A stretch of DNA of 64,000 nucleotides from Abelmoschus esculentus (GCA_035048815.1 JAUCBN010000042.1:8742001-8806000), one strand, 5' to 3'. Positions 43,774 to 57,197 are shown, numbered from the stretch's first letter. Made by a program: numbers and translations. Notes: a model not told the origin generated them from the sequence alone.

Positions 43774-45100
43774 TGATGCGTGTCAAATATGCGCAATTGT
43801 AGTGTAAGTGAACACGTCGTCAATTAATAAAGTGATAAGTATATCAGATATCGTCTCCACAGGGTTGGTCTACTTAATATGTCTTCTTCATCTCCTTGCT
43901 CTGTAAAATAAAATAAAAACACAAATAAATTGGGTTTTGATTAAACTAAATAAAGCAACTAAAGAAAACTAAACAGAATGAGATCAAATGGAGAAAGAGG
44001 GTAGGATCCAGTTGTGTTGTATAGCGGATTTGATTGATCTGTTTATGTCCAATGCAATTGCACTACACTGTCTCGCCAATACTTCAGATTACTGCCTCGG
44101 CAGTGATAGTGTTTTCTGCCGCGGCAATCCCTTGCTCTTGGGCAAATTTTACCAAAGTTCGGCAAAGTGTCCTTTGATGGTTTCACTTATCCCTAAGTCG
44201 AAACACTGTTGATGACTAGACCTTGATGATACCTCCCGATGTTAATCAATTATAACCAATAATCAATCCCACACTTCTTTTAGCCGCTGAAACTCCAACC
44301 TATCCCTAGGCCGAGTTAGTATTTTTCAATCAAGTCAAATACCGTACTTACTCCTTTTGTGAATCTAACTCTCCCGAGTCTAGATAAATAGATTACTTAC
44401 AAACTTCTCTCCCGAGGTTGGATGCAAGAACAAAGAATGGCAAAGAGTACGCAAACTTTGATATTTTATTGCATTGAAAACAAGAACAAGATACAATCTC
44501 TTCTTATTAATACTCAACAACCTTCACCTAAACCCTAAGAAAGCTTAGAACATGATGAGAAGAAAAACAACAATAATTCCTAAGGTGAACTCTCTCAATT
44601 CGGCTCTCTTCATCCCTTGGACGGCTACGCCTTATATAGGCTTGGCCTGGGGTAAACCTTTCCTAAATAGAATATAACTTGGAGTAGGGAACAAGCTATG
44701 TACATAGGTTAAATATTTCCAAGTTTAATTCTTCTAGAAGATTTTCCCGAGTGACCTTGTCTTTGGGTTTTTCTTCAAGCTATTCAGCTCCAATCTTTGG
44801 GCTTCTTATCTAACAACGTTCTCCTCAATTTTCTCCTTAGTTTGCTTGCCATGTTGCTCTTTATCCTCTGCTGCCTCGGTATCAGGTCCTGCCTCAGCCT
44901 CAGTTTGCTGCCGCAGCAATACTTTTTCCTACATAGACATAAAAATGCAGTAAAGTATGTCTTTTTTATAAATATTATCTTAAATAGCATAATCCCCAAA
45001 TATAACACATTAAGTATATCCTTTGGTCTAAGTAGGTGTAGAATTTATGATGAATGCCCATGAAAAGTGTAGAAAGTGATAGTGAGTTGAGCACTTATCA
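43774..45100 (-). mobile_element. RE4 5' LTR
   Basis: On plus TGATGCGTG to GCACTTATCA, 1327 bases. It is the reverse of the RE3 LTR in order and ends: TATA box (CTATATAAG on minus, 44631-44640), the AATAAAA-type signal, and the same GCCGAGGC and GCCGCGGC motifs. It joins satellite S3 at 45101. Two open frames in it (44784-45008 and 44797-45063) are LTR sequence, not genes. Confidence 0.9.
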
Positions 45101-45239
45101 AACATCATTCACCGCAACATACGATCAAAGAGAGGGGTCGTCCATAACGATATTCGCTATAAGAAAGGGATCATTTATTATGACATGCACTCAAAGAGAG
45201 GGGTCATTCATTGCGACAAACGCTCAAAGATAGGGGTCT

Positions 45240-45990
45240 TCCATCACAATATACGCTCAAAGAGAGAGACCGTTTATTATGACATATGCTTGAAGAGAAG
45301 GGTCACTCACCGGGACATATGCTCAAAGAGAGGGGTCGACCTTCACAGTATACGCTCTAAGAATGGGACCATTCATTATGACATGCACTCGAAGAGTAGG
45401 GTCATTCATCGCAACATACGCTCAAAGACATGGGTCATCCACCACGACATAAGCTTAAAGAGAGAGACCGTTCATTATGACATACGCTCGAAAAGATGGG
45501 TAATTCACCTTGACATACGCTCAAAGAGAGTGGTCGTCCATCACGGTATACACTCTAAGAAAGGGACAGTCCATTATGACATGCACTCGAAGAGAGGGGT
45601 CATTCATTGCGACATACACTCAAAGAAGGGTCGTCCATCACAACATACGCTCCAAGAGTGAGATCGTTCATTATGACATGCACTCGAAGAGAGGGGTCAT
45701 TCATCGCGACCTGCGCTCAATGAGAGGGGTCGTCCATCAGGGTATATACTCAAAGACAGGAACCGTTCACTATAACATGTACTCGAAGAAAGGTGTCATT
45801 CTTGCAACATACACTCAAAGAGAGGGGTCATCGATCACGGTATATGCTCAAAGGGACGGACCATTCGTTATGACACATACTCAAAGAGAGAGGTCATTCA
45901 TCGCGATATACGCTCAAAGAGAAGGGTCATCGATCACGGTATATGCTCTAAGAAAGGGACCGTTCTATATGACATGCACTTGAAAAGACG
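45240..45990 (+). repeat. Duplicated segment in S3, copy 1
   Basis: The order of rare variants (ACTCACCGGGACATAT, then AATGGGACCATTC, a GGGTAATTCACCT unit, AGTGGTCGTCCATCAC, GACCTGCGCTCAATGAGAG and the short unit CATTCTTGCAAC) recurs at 47870-48551. The copies lie about 2.6 kb apart, so blocks of at least 700 bases have been copied within the array. Confidence 0.7.
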
Positions 45991-47869
45991 GGTCATTCAT
46001 CGTGAGATACGCTCAAAGAGAAAGGTCGTCCATCATTATATATGCTCTTAGAAAGGGACTGTCTATTTTGACATTCACTCAATGAGAGGGATCATTCATC
46101 GCGACATACGCTCAAAGAGAGGGGTCCTCCATCACGGTATACGCTCATAGAGAGTGACCGTTCACCATGACATGCACTCAAAAAGAGGGGTCATTCATCA
46201 CGACATACGCTCAAGGGGACAGGTCGTCCATAATGGCATAGGCTCAAAGAGAGGGACCGATCATTATGACATACACTCGAAGAGAGGGGTCATGCATCGC
46301 TACATACGCTCAAAGAGAGGGGTCATCCATCACGGTATACGCTCAAGGGGAGGGACAATTCATTATGACATGTTCTCGAAGAGAGGAGTCATTCATCACG
46401 ACATACACTCAAAGAGAGGGTTCGTCCATCACGATGTGCGCTCTAAGAAAGGGACTATTTAGTATGACATGCACTCGAAGAGATGGTTCATTCATTGCGA
46501 TATGCGCTCAAAGAGAGGGGTCGTCCATCACGGTATACGCTCAAAGAGTAGGACCGTTCACCATGACATGCACTCGAAGAGAGGGGTCACTGATCGTGAT
46601 ATATGCTCGAAAAGAGGAGTCATCCATCACGACTTACGCTCAAATAGAGGGACCATTCATTATAACATACGCTCGAAGAATGGGGTCATTCACTGCTACA
46701 TACGCTCAAAGAGAGGGGGGTCATCCATCACGGTATACGCTCTAAGAAAGGGACCATTCATTATGACATGTATTCAAAGAAAGAGATCAATGATTGCGAC
46801 ATATGCTCAAAGAGAGAGACCGTTCACACTAATAGGTATTCGAAGAGTGGGGTCATTCATTGCGACATACGCTCAAAGAGAGGGATCGTCAATCATGGCA
46901 TACGCTCAAAGCGAGGGACCGTTCAATATGACATACGCTTGAAGAGAGTGGTCATTCATCTCAACATACACTCAAAGAGAGGGGTCGACCATCATGGTAT
47001 ACGCTTTAAGAAAGAGACCATTCATTATTACATGGACTCAAAGAGGGGGATTATTCATCTCGACATACGCTCAAAGATTGGGGTCGTCCATCACTGCATA
47101 CGCTCAAAGAGAGGGACCGTTCATTATGACATACGCTTGAAGAGAGGGATCATTCATCGCGACGTACGCTAAAATAGAGTGTTCTCCATCGCAACATACG
47201 CTCAAAGAGAGGGACTGTTTATTATGTCATACTCCTTAAGAGAGAGGTCAATCATCGCGAGATACGCTCAAAGAGAGGGGTCAACCATCGTGATATACAC
47301 TCTAAGAAAGGGATCATTCACATGCACTCGAGGATAGGGATTATTCATCGCAACATATGCTCAAAGAGAGGGGTCCTCTATCACGGTATACGCTCAAAAA
47401 GAGGGACCGTTCACCATGACATGCACTGAAAGAGAGGGGTTATTCATCGCGACATACGCAAAAAGATAGGGGTCGTCCATCACGGCATACACTCAAGGAG
47501 AGAGACCGTTCATTATGACATACGTTGAGAAAGGGGTCATTCACCGTGACAGACACTCAAAGAGAGGTGTCGCCATCATGGAAAACGCTTTAAGAAAGGA
47601 ACGGTTCATTAGGACATTCAATCGAAGAGAGAGGTCATTCATCGCGACATATGCTCAAAGAGAGGGGTCATCTATCACGGCATACGCTCAAAGAGAGGGA
47701 CCATTCATTATGACAGACGCTTGAAGAGAGGCGTCATACACCGCAACATACGATCAAAGAGAGGGGTCGTCCATCACGGTTTTCGCTCAAAGAAAAGGAT
47801 CGTTTATTATGGCATGCACTCGAAGAGAGGGGTCATTCATTGCTACATACGCTCAAAGACAGGGTCGTC

Positions 47870-48551
47870 CATCACAATGACCGTTCATTATGACGTACGC
47901 TTGAAGAGAAGTTTCACTCACCGGGACATATTCTCAAAGAATGGGACCATTCATTATGACATACACTTGAAGAGTGGGGTCTTTCATCGCGACATACGCA
48001 CAAAGACAAGGGTCATCCATCACGACATACGCTCAAAGAGAGGGACCGTTCATTATGACATACGCTAGAAATGATGGGTAATTCACCTAGACATACGCTC
48101 AAATAGAGTGGTCGTCCATCACAGTATACGCTTTAAGAAAGGGACAATCCATTATGACATTCACTCGAAGAGAGGGGTCATTCATTGCGACATACACTCA
48201 AAGAGAGGGATCGTCCATCACAGCATACGCTCTAAGAGTGGGGCCGTTCATTATGACATGCACTCAAAGAGAGGGATCATTCATCGCGACTTGCGCTCAA
48301 TGAGAGCGGTCGTCCATCACGATATACGCTCAAAGAGAGAGACCGTTCACTATAACATGTACTCGAAGAGAGAGGTCATTCTTGCAATATACACTCAAAG
48401 AGAGGGGTCATCGATCAAGGTATATGCTCAAAGGGAGGGACCATTTGTTATGACACGCACTCAAAGAGAGGGGTTATTCATCGCGACATACTCTAAAAGA
48501 GAGGGGTCGTCCATCACGTTATATGCTCAAGAGAGGGACCTTTCATTATGA
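47870..48551 (+). repeat. Duplicated segment in S3, copy 2
   Basis: Partner of 45240-45990 with the same order of rare variants. One stretch is missing at the start, where ATCACAATGACC joins two units. Confidence 0.7.
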
Positions 48552-51500
48552 CATACGCTTAGAGAGAAGGGTCATTAACCACCACATACGCTAAAAGTGA
48601 GGGGTTAGACACAGTATAAGCTCTAAGAAAGATTCCATTCATTTTGACATGCACTTGAAGAGAGGGGTCATTCATCACGACATACGCTTAAAGAGAAGGA
48701 TCGTCCATCATGGTATACGCTCTAATAAAGGACCGTTCATTATGACTTGAAATTGAAGAGTGGGGGGTCATTCATCGCGACATACACTCAAAGAGAAGGT
48801 TCGTCCATCACGGTATACTAGAGAGTGACCGTTCACTATGTTATGCACTCAAAGGGATGGGTCTTCCATCACGGTATACGCTCTAAGAAAGGGACCATTC
48901 ACTATGATATGTACTCAAAGAGAAGGGTCATTCATGAGGACATACGCTCAAAGAGATGGGTCTTCCATCCTGGTATACTCTCAAATAGAGGAACAGTTCA
49001 CCAAGACATGCACTCAAAGAGAGGGTTCATTCATCGTGACATACGCTCAAATAGTTGGGTCTTCCACCATAGTATACGCTCAACTAGAGGGACCATTCAC
49101 CATGACTTGCACTTAAAGAGAGGAGTCATTCAAGGGGAGGTTATTTATCACGACATACGGTCAAAGAGAGGGGTCGTCCGTCATGGTATACGCTCAAAGA
49201 GACGGACCTTTCATTATGACACGCACTCTAAGAGAGGGGTCACTCATCGCGACATACTCTTAAAGAGAGGGGTCGTCCATCACGGTATATGTTCTAAGAA
49301 AGGGACCGTTCACTATGATATGAACTAAAAGTGAGGGGTCATTAATCGTGACATACACTCAAAGAGGGGGCTCGTATATCACGATATACGCTATAAGAAA
49401 GAGATCGTTCACTATGATATGCACTCAAAGAGAAGGGTCATTTATCACGACATATGCTCAAAGATATGGGTCTTCCATCACGGTATACTTTAAATAGAGG
49501 GACCGTTCACCATGACATGCACTCAAAGAGAGGGGCATTCATCGTGACATACGCTCAAATAAATGGGTCTTCCATCACAGTATATGCTCAAATAGAGGGA
49601 CCGTTCATCATGACATGTACTCAAAGAGAGGGGTCATTCATCAAGACATACGCTTAAAGAGTGGAGTCTTGAATCACGGTATACGCTCAAAGGGAGGGAC
49701 CATTCATTGTGGCATGCACTCGCGGAGAGGAGTCATTCACTATAATATACGCTTCAAGGTGGGATAATTCACCTCGACATAATCTTAAAGAGAGGGATCG
49801 TCCATCACGTTATACGCTCTAATAAAGGGACCATTCTTTATGACATGTAATCGAAGAGAGGGGTCATTCATCGCGTCATACGCTCAATGAGAGGGGTCGT
49901 CTATCACGGTTTTCACTCAAAGAGAGGGATCATTCATTATTACAAGCACTCGAGGAGAAGGGTCATTCATCACGTCATACGATCAAAGAGATGGGTCGTC
50001 CATCATGGTATACGCTAAAAGGGAGTGACCATTAATTATGACATACACTCGAAGAAAGGAGTCATTCATTGCGACATACACTCAAAGAGATGGGTTGTCC
50101 ACAACGGTATACGCTCGAAGAAATGGACTGTTTAGTATGACATGCACTCGAAGAAAGGGGTCACTCGTCGAGACATACGCTCAAAGAGAAGGATCGTCCA
50201 TCACGGTATATGCTCTAAGAAAGGGACCATTCGTTATGACAAGCACTCGAGGAGTGCGGTCATTCATCGCGATATACGCTCAAAGAGAGCGATTGACCAT
50301 CACAGTATACACTCTAAGAAAGGGACCGTTTGGTATGACAAGAACTCGATGAGTTGGGTCATTCATCGCGACATACGCTGAATGAGAGGGGTCGTCCATC
50401 ATGGTATACGCTCAAAGAGAGGGGTCGTTCACTATGATATATGCTCGAAGAGAGGGGTCAATCATAGCGACATACGCTCCAAGAGAGGGTTCATGCATCA
50501 CAGTACACAGTCTAAGAACGGAACCATTCATTATGACATGCACTCGAAGAGAGTCTCATTCATTACGTCATACGCTCATAGAGAGGCGTAGTACATCACG
50601 ATATACCCTCAAAGATAGGGATCGTTCATTATAACATGCACTCGAAGAGAGGGGTCATTCATCGCGACATACACTCAAAGAGAGGGGTTTTCCATCATGG
50701 TATACGCTCTAAGAAAGAGACCATTCATTATGACATGCACTCAAAGAGAGGGATCATTGATCGCGACATACGCTCAAAGAGTGGGATCCTCCATAATTGT
50801 ATACCCTCTAAGAAAGGGACCATCCAGTATGACATACACTCGAAGAGAGGGGTCCTTCATCCCGACATATGCTCAAAGAGAGGGGTCATCCATCACAGTG
50901 TACGTTCAAAGAGAAGGATCGTTCATCATGACATGCACTCGAAGAGAAGGTCTTTCATCGTCACATACACTCAAAGAGAGGGGTCGTTCATCACGGTATA
51001 CTCTTTAAAAAAGGGACTGATCATTATGATATGCACTCGAAGAAAGATGTCATTCATCGCGATATACGCTCAAAGAAAGGGACCGTTCATTATGACATGC
51101 ACTCGAAGAGGGGGGTCATTCATCGCGACATATACTCAAAGAGAAGGGTCATCCATCACGGTATACGCTCTAAAAAAGAAACTATTCATTATGACATGCA
51201 CTCAAAGAGATTGATCATTCATCGCGAAATATGCTCAAGGAGAGGGGTAGTCCATCGCGTCATACGCTCAAAGAGAGGGGTTGTCCATCACGGTATACGA
51301 TCTAAGAAAGGGGTTGTACATTAAGACATGCACTTAAAGAGTGGGGTCATTCATGGTGACATACGCAAAAATAGAGGGGTCAACCTTCATGGTATACGCT
51401 CTAAGAAAGGGACTATTCATTATGACAAGCACTCGAAGAGTGAGATCATTCATCATGACATACGTTCAAATAGAGGTGTCGTCCATCACGTTACAGCCTT

Positions 51501-54177
51501 TAAGAAAGGAACCGTCCATTTTGATATGCACTCGAAGAGAGGGGTCATTCATCGCAACATACGCTCAAAGGTAGAGGTCGTCCATCACAGTTTACACTCA
51601 AAGAGAGGGATCGTTTACCATGATATGCACTCGAAGAGAAGGGTCATTCATTGCCACATATGCTCAAAGAGAGAGGTCGTTCATCACGATATACGCTCAA
51701 AGGGGGGGACCATTCATTATGACATGCACTCGAAGAGAGGAGTCATTATGACATGCACTCAAAGAGAGGAGTCATTATGACATGCACTCGAAGAGAGGGG
51801 TCATTCATCGCGACATAAGATCAAAGAGAAGGGTCATCCATCACGGTATACGCTCTAAAAAAGGGACAATTCAATATGATATGATCTTGAAGAGAAGCGT
51901 CATTTATCGCGACATACGCTCAAAGAGAGGAGTCGTCCATCATGCCATACGCTAGAAGAGAGGAGTCGTTCATTATGACATAGGCTTGAAGAGAGGGGGC
52001 GTTCATTATAACATACGCTTGAAGAGAGGGGTCGTTCATTATGACATACGCTTGAAGAGAGGGGTCATTCACCTCCACATACGCTAAAAGAGAGGTGTCA
52101 TCCATCACGGTATACGCTCTAAGAAAAGGACTGTTCACCATGACAAGCACTCAAAGGATGGGGTTGTACATCACAACATAAACTCAAAGAGAAGGGTTGT
52201 CCGTCACGGTATACGCTCAAAGGCCGTTCACCATGACATGAACTCAAAGAGAGGGTCATTCATCACAACATACGCTCAAAGAGTGGGGTCATCCATCACG
52301 GATTACGCTCAAAGAGAGGGACCATTTATTATGACATCCACTCGAAAGAGGGGTCATTCATTGCAACATACGTTTAAAGAGAGAAAGAGCAGGGTCGTCC
52401 ATCACGGTATATGCTCTAAGGGAGGGACCATTTATTATGACACGCACTCAAAGAGAGCAGTCATTTATCGCGGCATATGCTCAAAGAGAGGGTCATCCAT
52501 CACGGTAGACACACAAAGTAAGGGATATACGCTCTAAAAAAGAGGGGTCATACATCGCGACATATGCTCAAAGAGAAGGGTCGTCCATCACGGTATACGC
52601 TCTGAAAAAGGGACCATTCATTATGACATGCACTCGAAGAGAACGGTCATTCATCGCGATATACGCCCAACGAGATAGGTTATCCATCACGGTATAAGCT
52701 CAATGAGAGGACCGTTCACCATTTAAGGCACTTAAAGAGAGGGATCTTTCATCGCGACTTACGCTCAAGGAGAGTGATCGTCCATCACGTCATATGCTCA
52801 AAGAGAGGGACCGTTCATTAAAACCTACGCTTGAAGAGAGGGTCATTCATCCCGACATACGCTCAAAGAGAGGGTTCATCAATCATGGTATACGCTCAAA
52901 GGTAGGGATCGTTCACTAAGACATGTACTCAAAGAGAGGGGTCATTCATCGTGACATACGCTCAAAGAGAGGGGTCATCTATCATGGCATAGCTCAAAGG
53001 GAGGGACCGTTCATTATGACATACGCTTCAAGAGAGGGGTCATTTGTCACAACATACGCTCAAAAAGTGGGGTCATCAAGAAATGCACTCGAAGAGAGGT
53101 GTCATATCACGACATACGCACAAACAGAGGGGTCGTTCATTACGATATACGCTCAAAGAGAGGGGTCGTTCACCAAGACATGCACTCAAAGAGAAGGATC
53201 ATTCATCACGATATACGCTCAAAGAGAGGGGTCGTCCATAACGGCATACGCTCAAAGAGTTGGATTGTTCATTATAACATACGCTTGAAGAGAGGGATCA
53301 TTCATCGCGACATACGCTCAAAGATAGGGGTTGTCCATGACGGTATACGCTCTAAGAAAGGGACTGTTCATTATGAGATGCACTCGAAGAGTGGGGTCGT
53401 CCATCGCGACATACTCTCAAAGAGAAGGGTCGTCCATCATGGTATTCGCTCAAAGACCGTTCACCATGACATGCACTCAAAGGGAGAGGTTATTCAACAA
53501 AAAATACGCTCAAGGAGAGGGGTTGTCCATCACGGTTTATGCTCAAAGAGAGGGACCGTTCATTATGACATGCACTCGAAGAGAGGGGTCATTCATTGCG
53601 ACATACGTTCAAAGAGAGAAAGAGAGGGTTTCTCCATCATGATATATGCTCAATGGGAGGGACCGTTTATTATGACATGCACTCGAAGAGAGTAGTCATT
53701 TATCCTGACATACGCTCAAAGAGATGGTCGTCCATCACGGTAGACGCTCAAAGAAAGAGAATGATCATTATGACATGCACTTGAAGAGAGGGGTCATATA
53801 TCACGACATACGCTCAAAGAGAAGGATCGTTCATCACTGTATGCGCTCTAAGAGAGGAACCGTTCACTATGACTTGCACTCAAAGAGAGGGGTAATTCAT
53901 TGCAGCATACGCTCAATGAGAGGGTGTCATCCGTCATGGCTTACGCTCTATGAAAGGGACCATTGATTATGACATGCACTCGAAGAGATGAGTCATTCAT
54001 CGCGACATACGCTCAAAGATAGGGTAGTCCATCACGACATTAGTTGATTTTGTCATATGCTAAAAGAGAGGGGTCATTCATCGCGATATATGCTCAAAGA
54101 GAAGGGTCGTCCATCACGGTATATGATCTAAAAAAAGGACTATTCATCGTGACATACGCTCTAAGAGAGTGGTCATC

Positions 54178-54713
54178 CGTCACGGTATACGCTCAAATAG
54201 AGGATCGTTCACCATTTCAGGCACTTAAAGAGAGGGATCTTTCTTCGTGACATACGCACAAGGAGAGAGGTCGTCCATCACATTATATGCTCAAAGAGAG
54301 GGACCGTTCATTAAGACATACGCTCAAAGAGAGGGGTCGTACATCACAGTATACGCTCAATAAGAGAGATCGTTCGCCAAGACATGCACTTAATGAAAGG
54401 GGTCATTCATCGCGACATACGTTCAAAGGGAGGGGTCATCCATCACGGTATACACTCAATGAGAGGACTGTTCATTATGATATACGCTTCAAGAGAGGGT
54501 TCATTCATTGTGACATATGCTCAAAGTGAGCGGTTATCCGTCACGGTATACGCTCAAAGTGAGGGACCGTTCATTATGACATGCACTCGAAAATAGAGTT
54601 ATTCACCCCGACATAAGCTCAAAGAGAGATGTTGTCCATAACAGTATAACTCTAAGAAAGGAACTATTAATTATGACATGCACTCGAATAGTGGGGTTGT
54701 ACATCACAACATA
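54178..54713 (+). repeat. Recent duplication in S3, copy 1
   Basis: Contains an ordered set of unusual units: CACCATTTCAGGCACTTA, GACATACGCACAAGGAGAG, TCGTACATCACAG, AAAGTGAGCGGTT, AGAGATGTTGTCCATAAC and the CGAATAGTGGGGTTGTACAT unit. The same set lies at 55131-55688 with few differences. The shift is about 0.95-0.98 kb. Confidence 0.8.
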
Positions 54714-55130
54714 CGCTTAAAGAGAAGGTTCGTCCATCACGGTATACGCTCAAAGACCGTTCACCAAGACATGCAATCAAAGAGCGAGGTCATTCATCAC
54801 AACATACGCTCAAAGAGAGGGGTCGTCCATCACAGTTTACGCTCAAAGTGAGGGACCGTTCATTATGACATGCACTCGAAGAGAGGGGTCATTCATTGTG
54901 ACATACGTTCAAAGATAGAAAGAGAGGGTTGTCCATCACGCTATATGCTCCAAGGGCGGGACTGTTTAGTATGACTTGCACAAGAAGAGAGTAGTCATTT
55001 ATTGTGACATATGCTCAAAGAGAGTGTCGTCCATCACGGTTGATGCTCAAAGAAAGGGAATGTTCATTATGACATGCACTCGAAGAGAAGGGTCATTCAT
55101 CGCGACATACGCTCGAAGAGAGAGGTCATC

Positions 55131-55688
55131 CGTCACGGTATACGCTCAAACAGAGGATCGTTCACCATTTCAGGCACTTAAATAGAGGGATCTTTCTTCG
55201 CGACATACGCACAAGGAGAGAGGTCGTCCATCACGTTATATGCTCAAAGAGAGGGACCGTTCATTAAGACATACGCTTGAAGAGAGGGTCATTCACCCTG
55301 ACATATGCTCAAAGAGAGGCGTCGTACATCACAGTATACGCTCAATGAGAGAGATCGTTCACCAAGACATACACTTAAGAGGGGTCATTCATCGCGACAT
55401 ACGCTCCAAGGGAGGGGTCATCCATCACGGTATACGCTCAAAGAGAGGACTGTTCATTATGACATACGCTTGAAGAGAGGGTTCACTCATTGTGACATAT
55501 GCTTAAAGTGAGCGGTTTTCCATCACGGTATACGCTCAAAGTGAGGGACCGTTCATTATGACATGCAGTCGAAGAGAGAATTATTTACCCCGACATAAGC
55601 TCAAAGAGAGATGTTGTCCATAACGGTATAGCTCTAAGAAAGGAACTATTAATTATGACATGTACTCGAATAGTGGGGTTGTACATCG
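55131..55688 (+). repeat. Recent duplication in S3, copy 2
   Basis: Partner of 54178-54713. Related but weaker sets occur at about 52700, 56620 and 60930, which suggests a longer order of about 1 kb in this part of the array. Confidence 0.8.
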
Positions 55689-57197
55689 CAACATACGCTC
55701 AAAGAGAAGGTTCGTCTATCACGGTATACGCTCAAAGACCGTTCACCAAGACATGCAATCAAAGAGAGTGGTCATTCATCACAACATACGCTCAAAGAGA
55801 GGGATCGTCCATCACAGTTTACGCTCAAAGAGAGAGACCGTTCATTATGACATGCACTCGAAGAGATGGGTCATTCATTGCGACATACGTTCAAAGAGAG
55901 AAAGAGAGGGTCATCCATCACGGTATATGCTCAAAGGGCGGGACTGTTTAGTATGACATGCACAAAAAGAGAGTAGTCATTTATCGTGACATATGCTCAA
56001 AGAGAGGGTCATCTATCACGGTTGATGCTCAAAGAAAGGGAATGTTCATTATGACATGCACTCGAAGAGAGGGGTCATACATCGCGACATACCCTCAAAG
56101 AGAAGGGTTGTCCATCACGTTATACGTTCTAAGAAAGGAACCGTTCACTATGACATGCACTCGAAGAGTGGGGTCATTCACTGCGACATACGCTCAAAGA
56201 GAGGGGTCATCCGTCATGGTATACGCTCTATGAAAAGGACCTTTCATTATGACATGCACTCGAAGAGATGGGTCATTCATCGCGACATGCGCACAATGAG
56301 AGGTGTAGTCCATCACAGATACGTTCATTTTGTCATATGCTAAAAGAGAGGGGTCATTCACCGTAACATACTATCAAAGAGCGTGTCGTCTATCACAGTA
56401 TACGCTCTAAGTAAGGGACCGTTCACTATGACATGCACTCGAAGAGAGTGCTATTCATCGCGACATATGCTTAAAGAGAAGGGTCGTCCGTCACGGTATA
56501 CGCTCTAAAAAGGGACCATTCATATGACATGCACTCGAAGAGAAGGGTCATTCATTGCGGCATACGCTCAAAGAGAGTGGTCATCCATCACGGAATACGC
56601 TTAAAGAGAGGACCATTCACCATTTCAGGAACTTAAAGAGAGGTATCTTTCATCGCGACATACGCTCAAGGAGAGGGGTCATCTATCACGTCACATGCTC
56701 GAAGAGAGGAACCGTTAATTAAGACATACGCTTGAAGAAAGGGTCATTCACCCTGACATACGCTCAAAGAGAGGGATCGTCCATCACGGTATACGCTCAA
56801 AGAGAGGGATCGTTCACGAAGACATGCACTCAAAGAGAGGGGTCATTTATCGCGACAAACGCTCAAAGAGAGGGGTCATCCATCGCGACATACGCTCAAA
56901 GAGAGGGACCGTTCATTATGACATACGCTTGAAGAGAGGGGTCATTCATCACAACATACGCTCAAAGAGAGGGTTTACCCATCACGATATAGGCTTAAAG
57001 TGAGGGACCGTTCATTATAGGCTTAAAGAGAGGGTTTACCTTGACATATGCTTAAAGAGGGTTATGCATCACGGTATACGCTCTAAGAAAGGGACTGTTC
57101 ATTATGACAAGCACTCAAAGAGTAGGTTTGTACATCCTGACATATGCTCAAAGAGAAGGATCGTCCATCACGGTATACGCTCAAAGACCGTTCACCA

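Larger units (their letters stand above)
40752..45100 (-). mobile_element. RE4, Athila-like non-autonomous element, 3' end lost
   Basis: Read on minus it has a 5' LTR (43774-45100), an intact tRNA-Asp-type primer site, ORF1 (gag-like), an internal promoter-like block and ORF2. ORF2 is cut by RE5 at 40752. Its own 3' LTR is not in the window. It is the sister of RE3 in LTR, primer site, internal block and ORF2, but its ORF1 is different and has no protease. It lies directly against satellite S3 on its 5' side. Confidence 0.85.
45101..57197 (+). repeat. Satellite block S3, 33-bp units
   Basis: The largest block: about 365 units of 33 bases in plus orientation, mostly in A-B-C trimers of 99 bases. 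Cores read ACTCGAAGAGAGGGGTCATT (A), GCTCAAAGAGAGGGGTCGTC (B) and GCTCAAAGAGAGGGACCGTT (C). C also has a variant with CTCTAAGAAAGGGACC. Tails end in TCGCGACAT, TCACGGTAT and TTATGACAT. In the consensus, forward frames 1 and 2 are open. They give 11-residue repeats of the type SKRGVIHRDI and QREGSSITVYA. Frame 3 meets TGA once per trimer. Small indels break the frames every few hundred bases. Confidence 0.97.

Noticed and set aside
44797..45063. 88-codon hydrophobic frame in RE4 LTR as a membrane or envelope-like protein
   Set aside because: It lies wholly within the LTR and equals the antisense of the short frame seen in RE3 LTRs.
48825..49328. Long open frames in the satellite (up to 192 codons) as repeat-protein genes
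   Set aside because: They follow from a unit length divisible by three, overlap in two frames, start at ATGs of the repeat itself, and are cut by frequent indels.
45185..51780. Regular 33-bp repeats as a CRISPR array
   Set aside because: The repeats are contiguous without unique spacers, vary at many positions, and lie in a plant genome.
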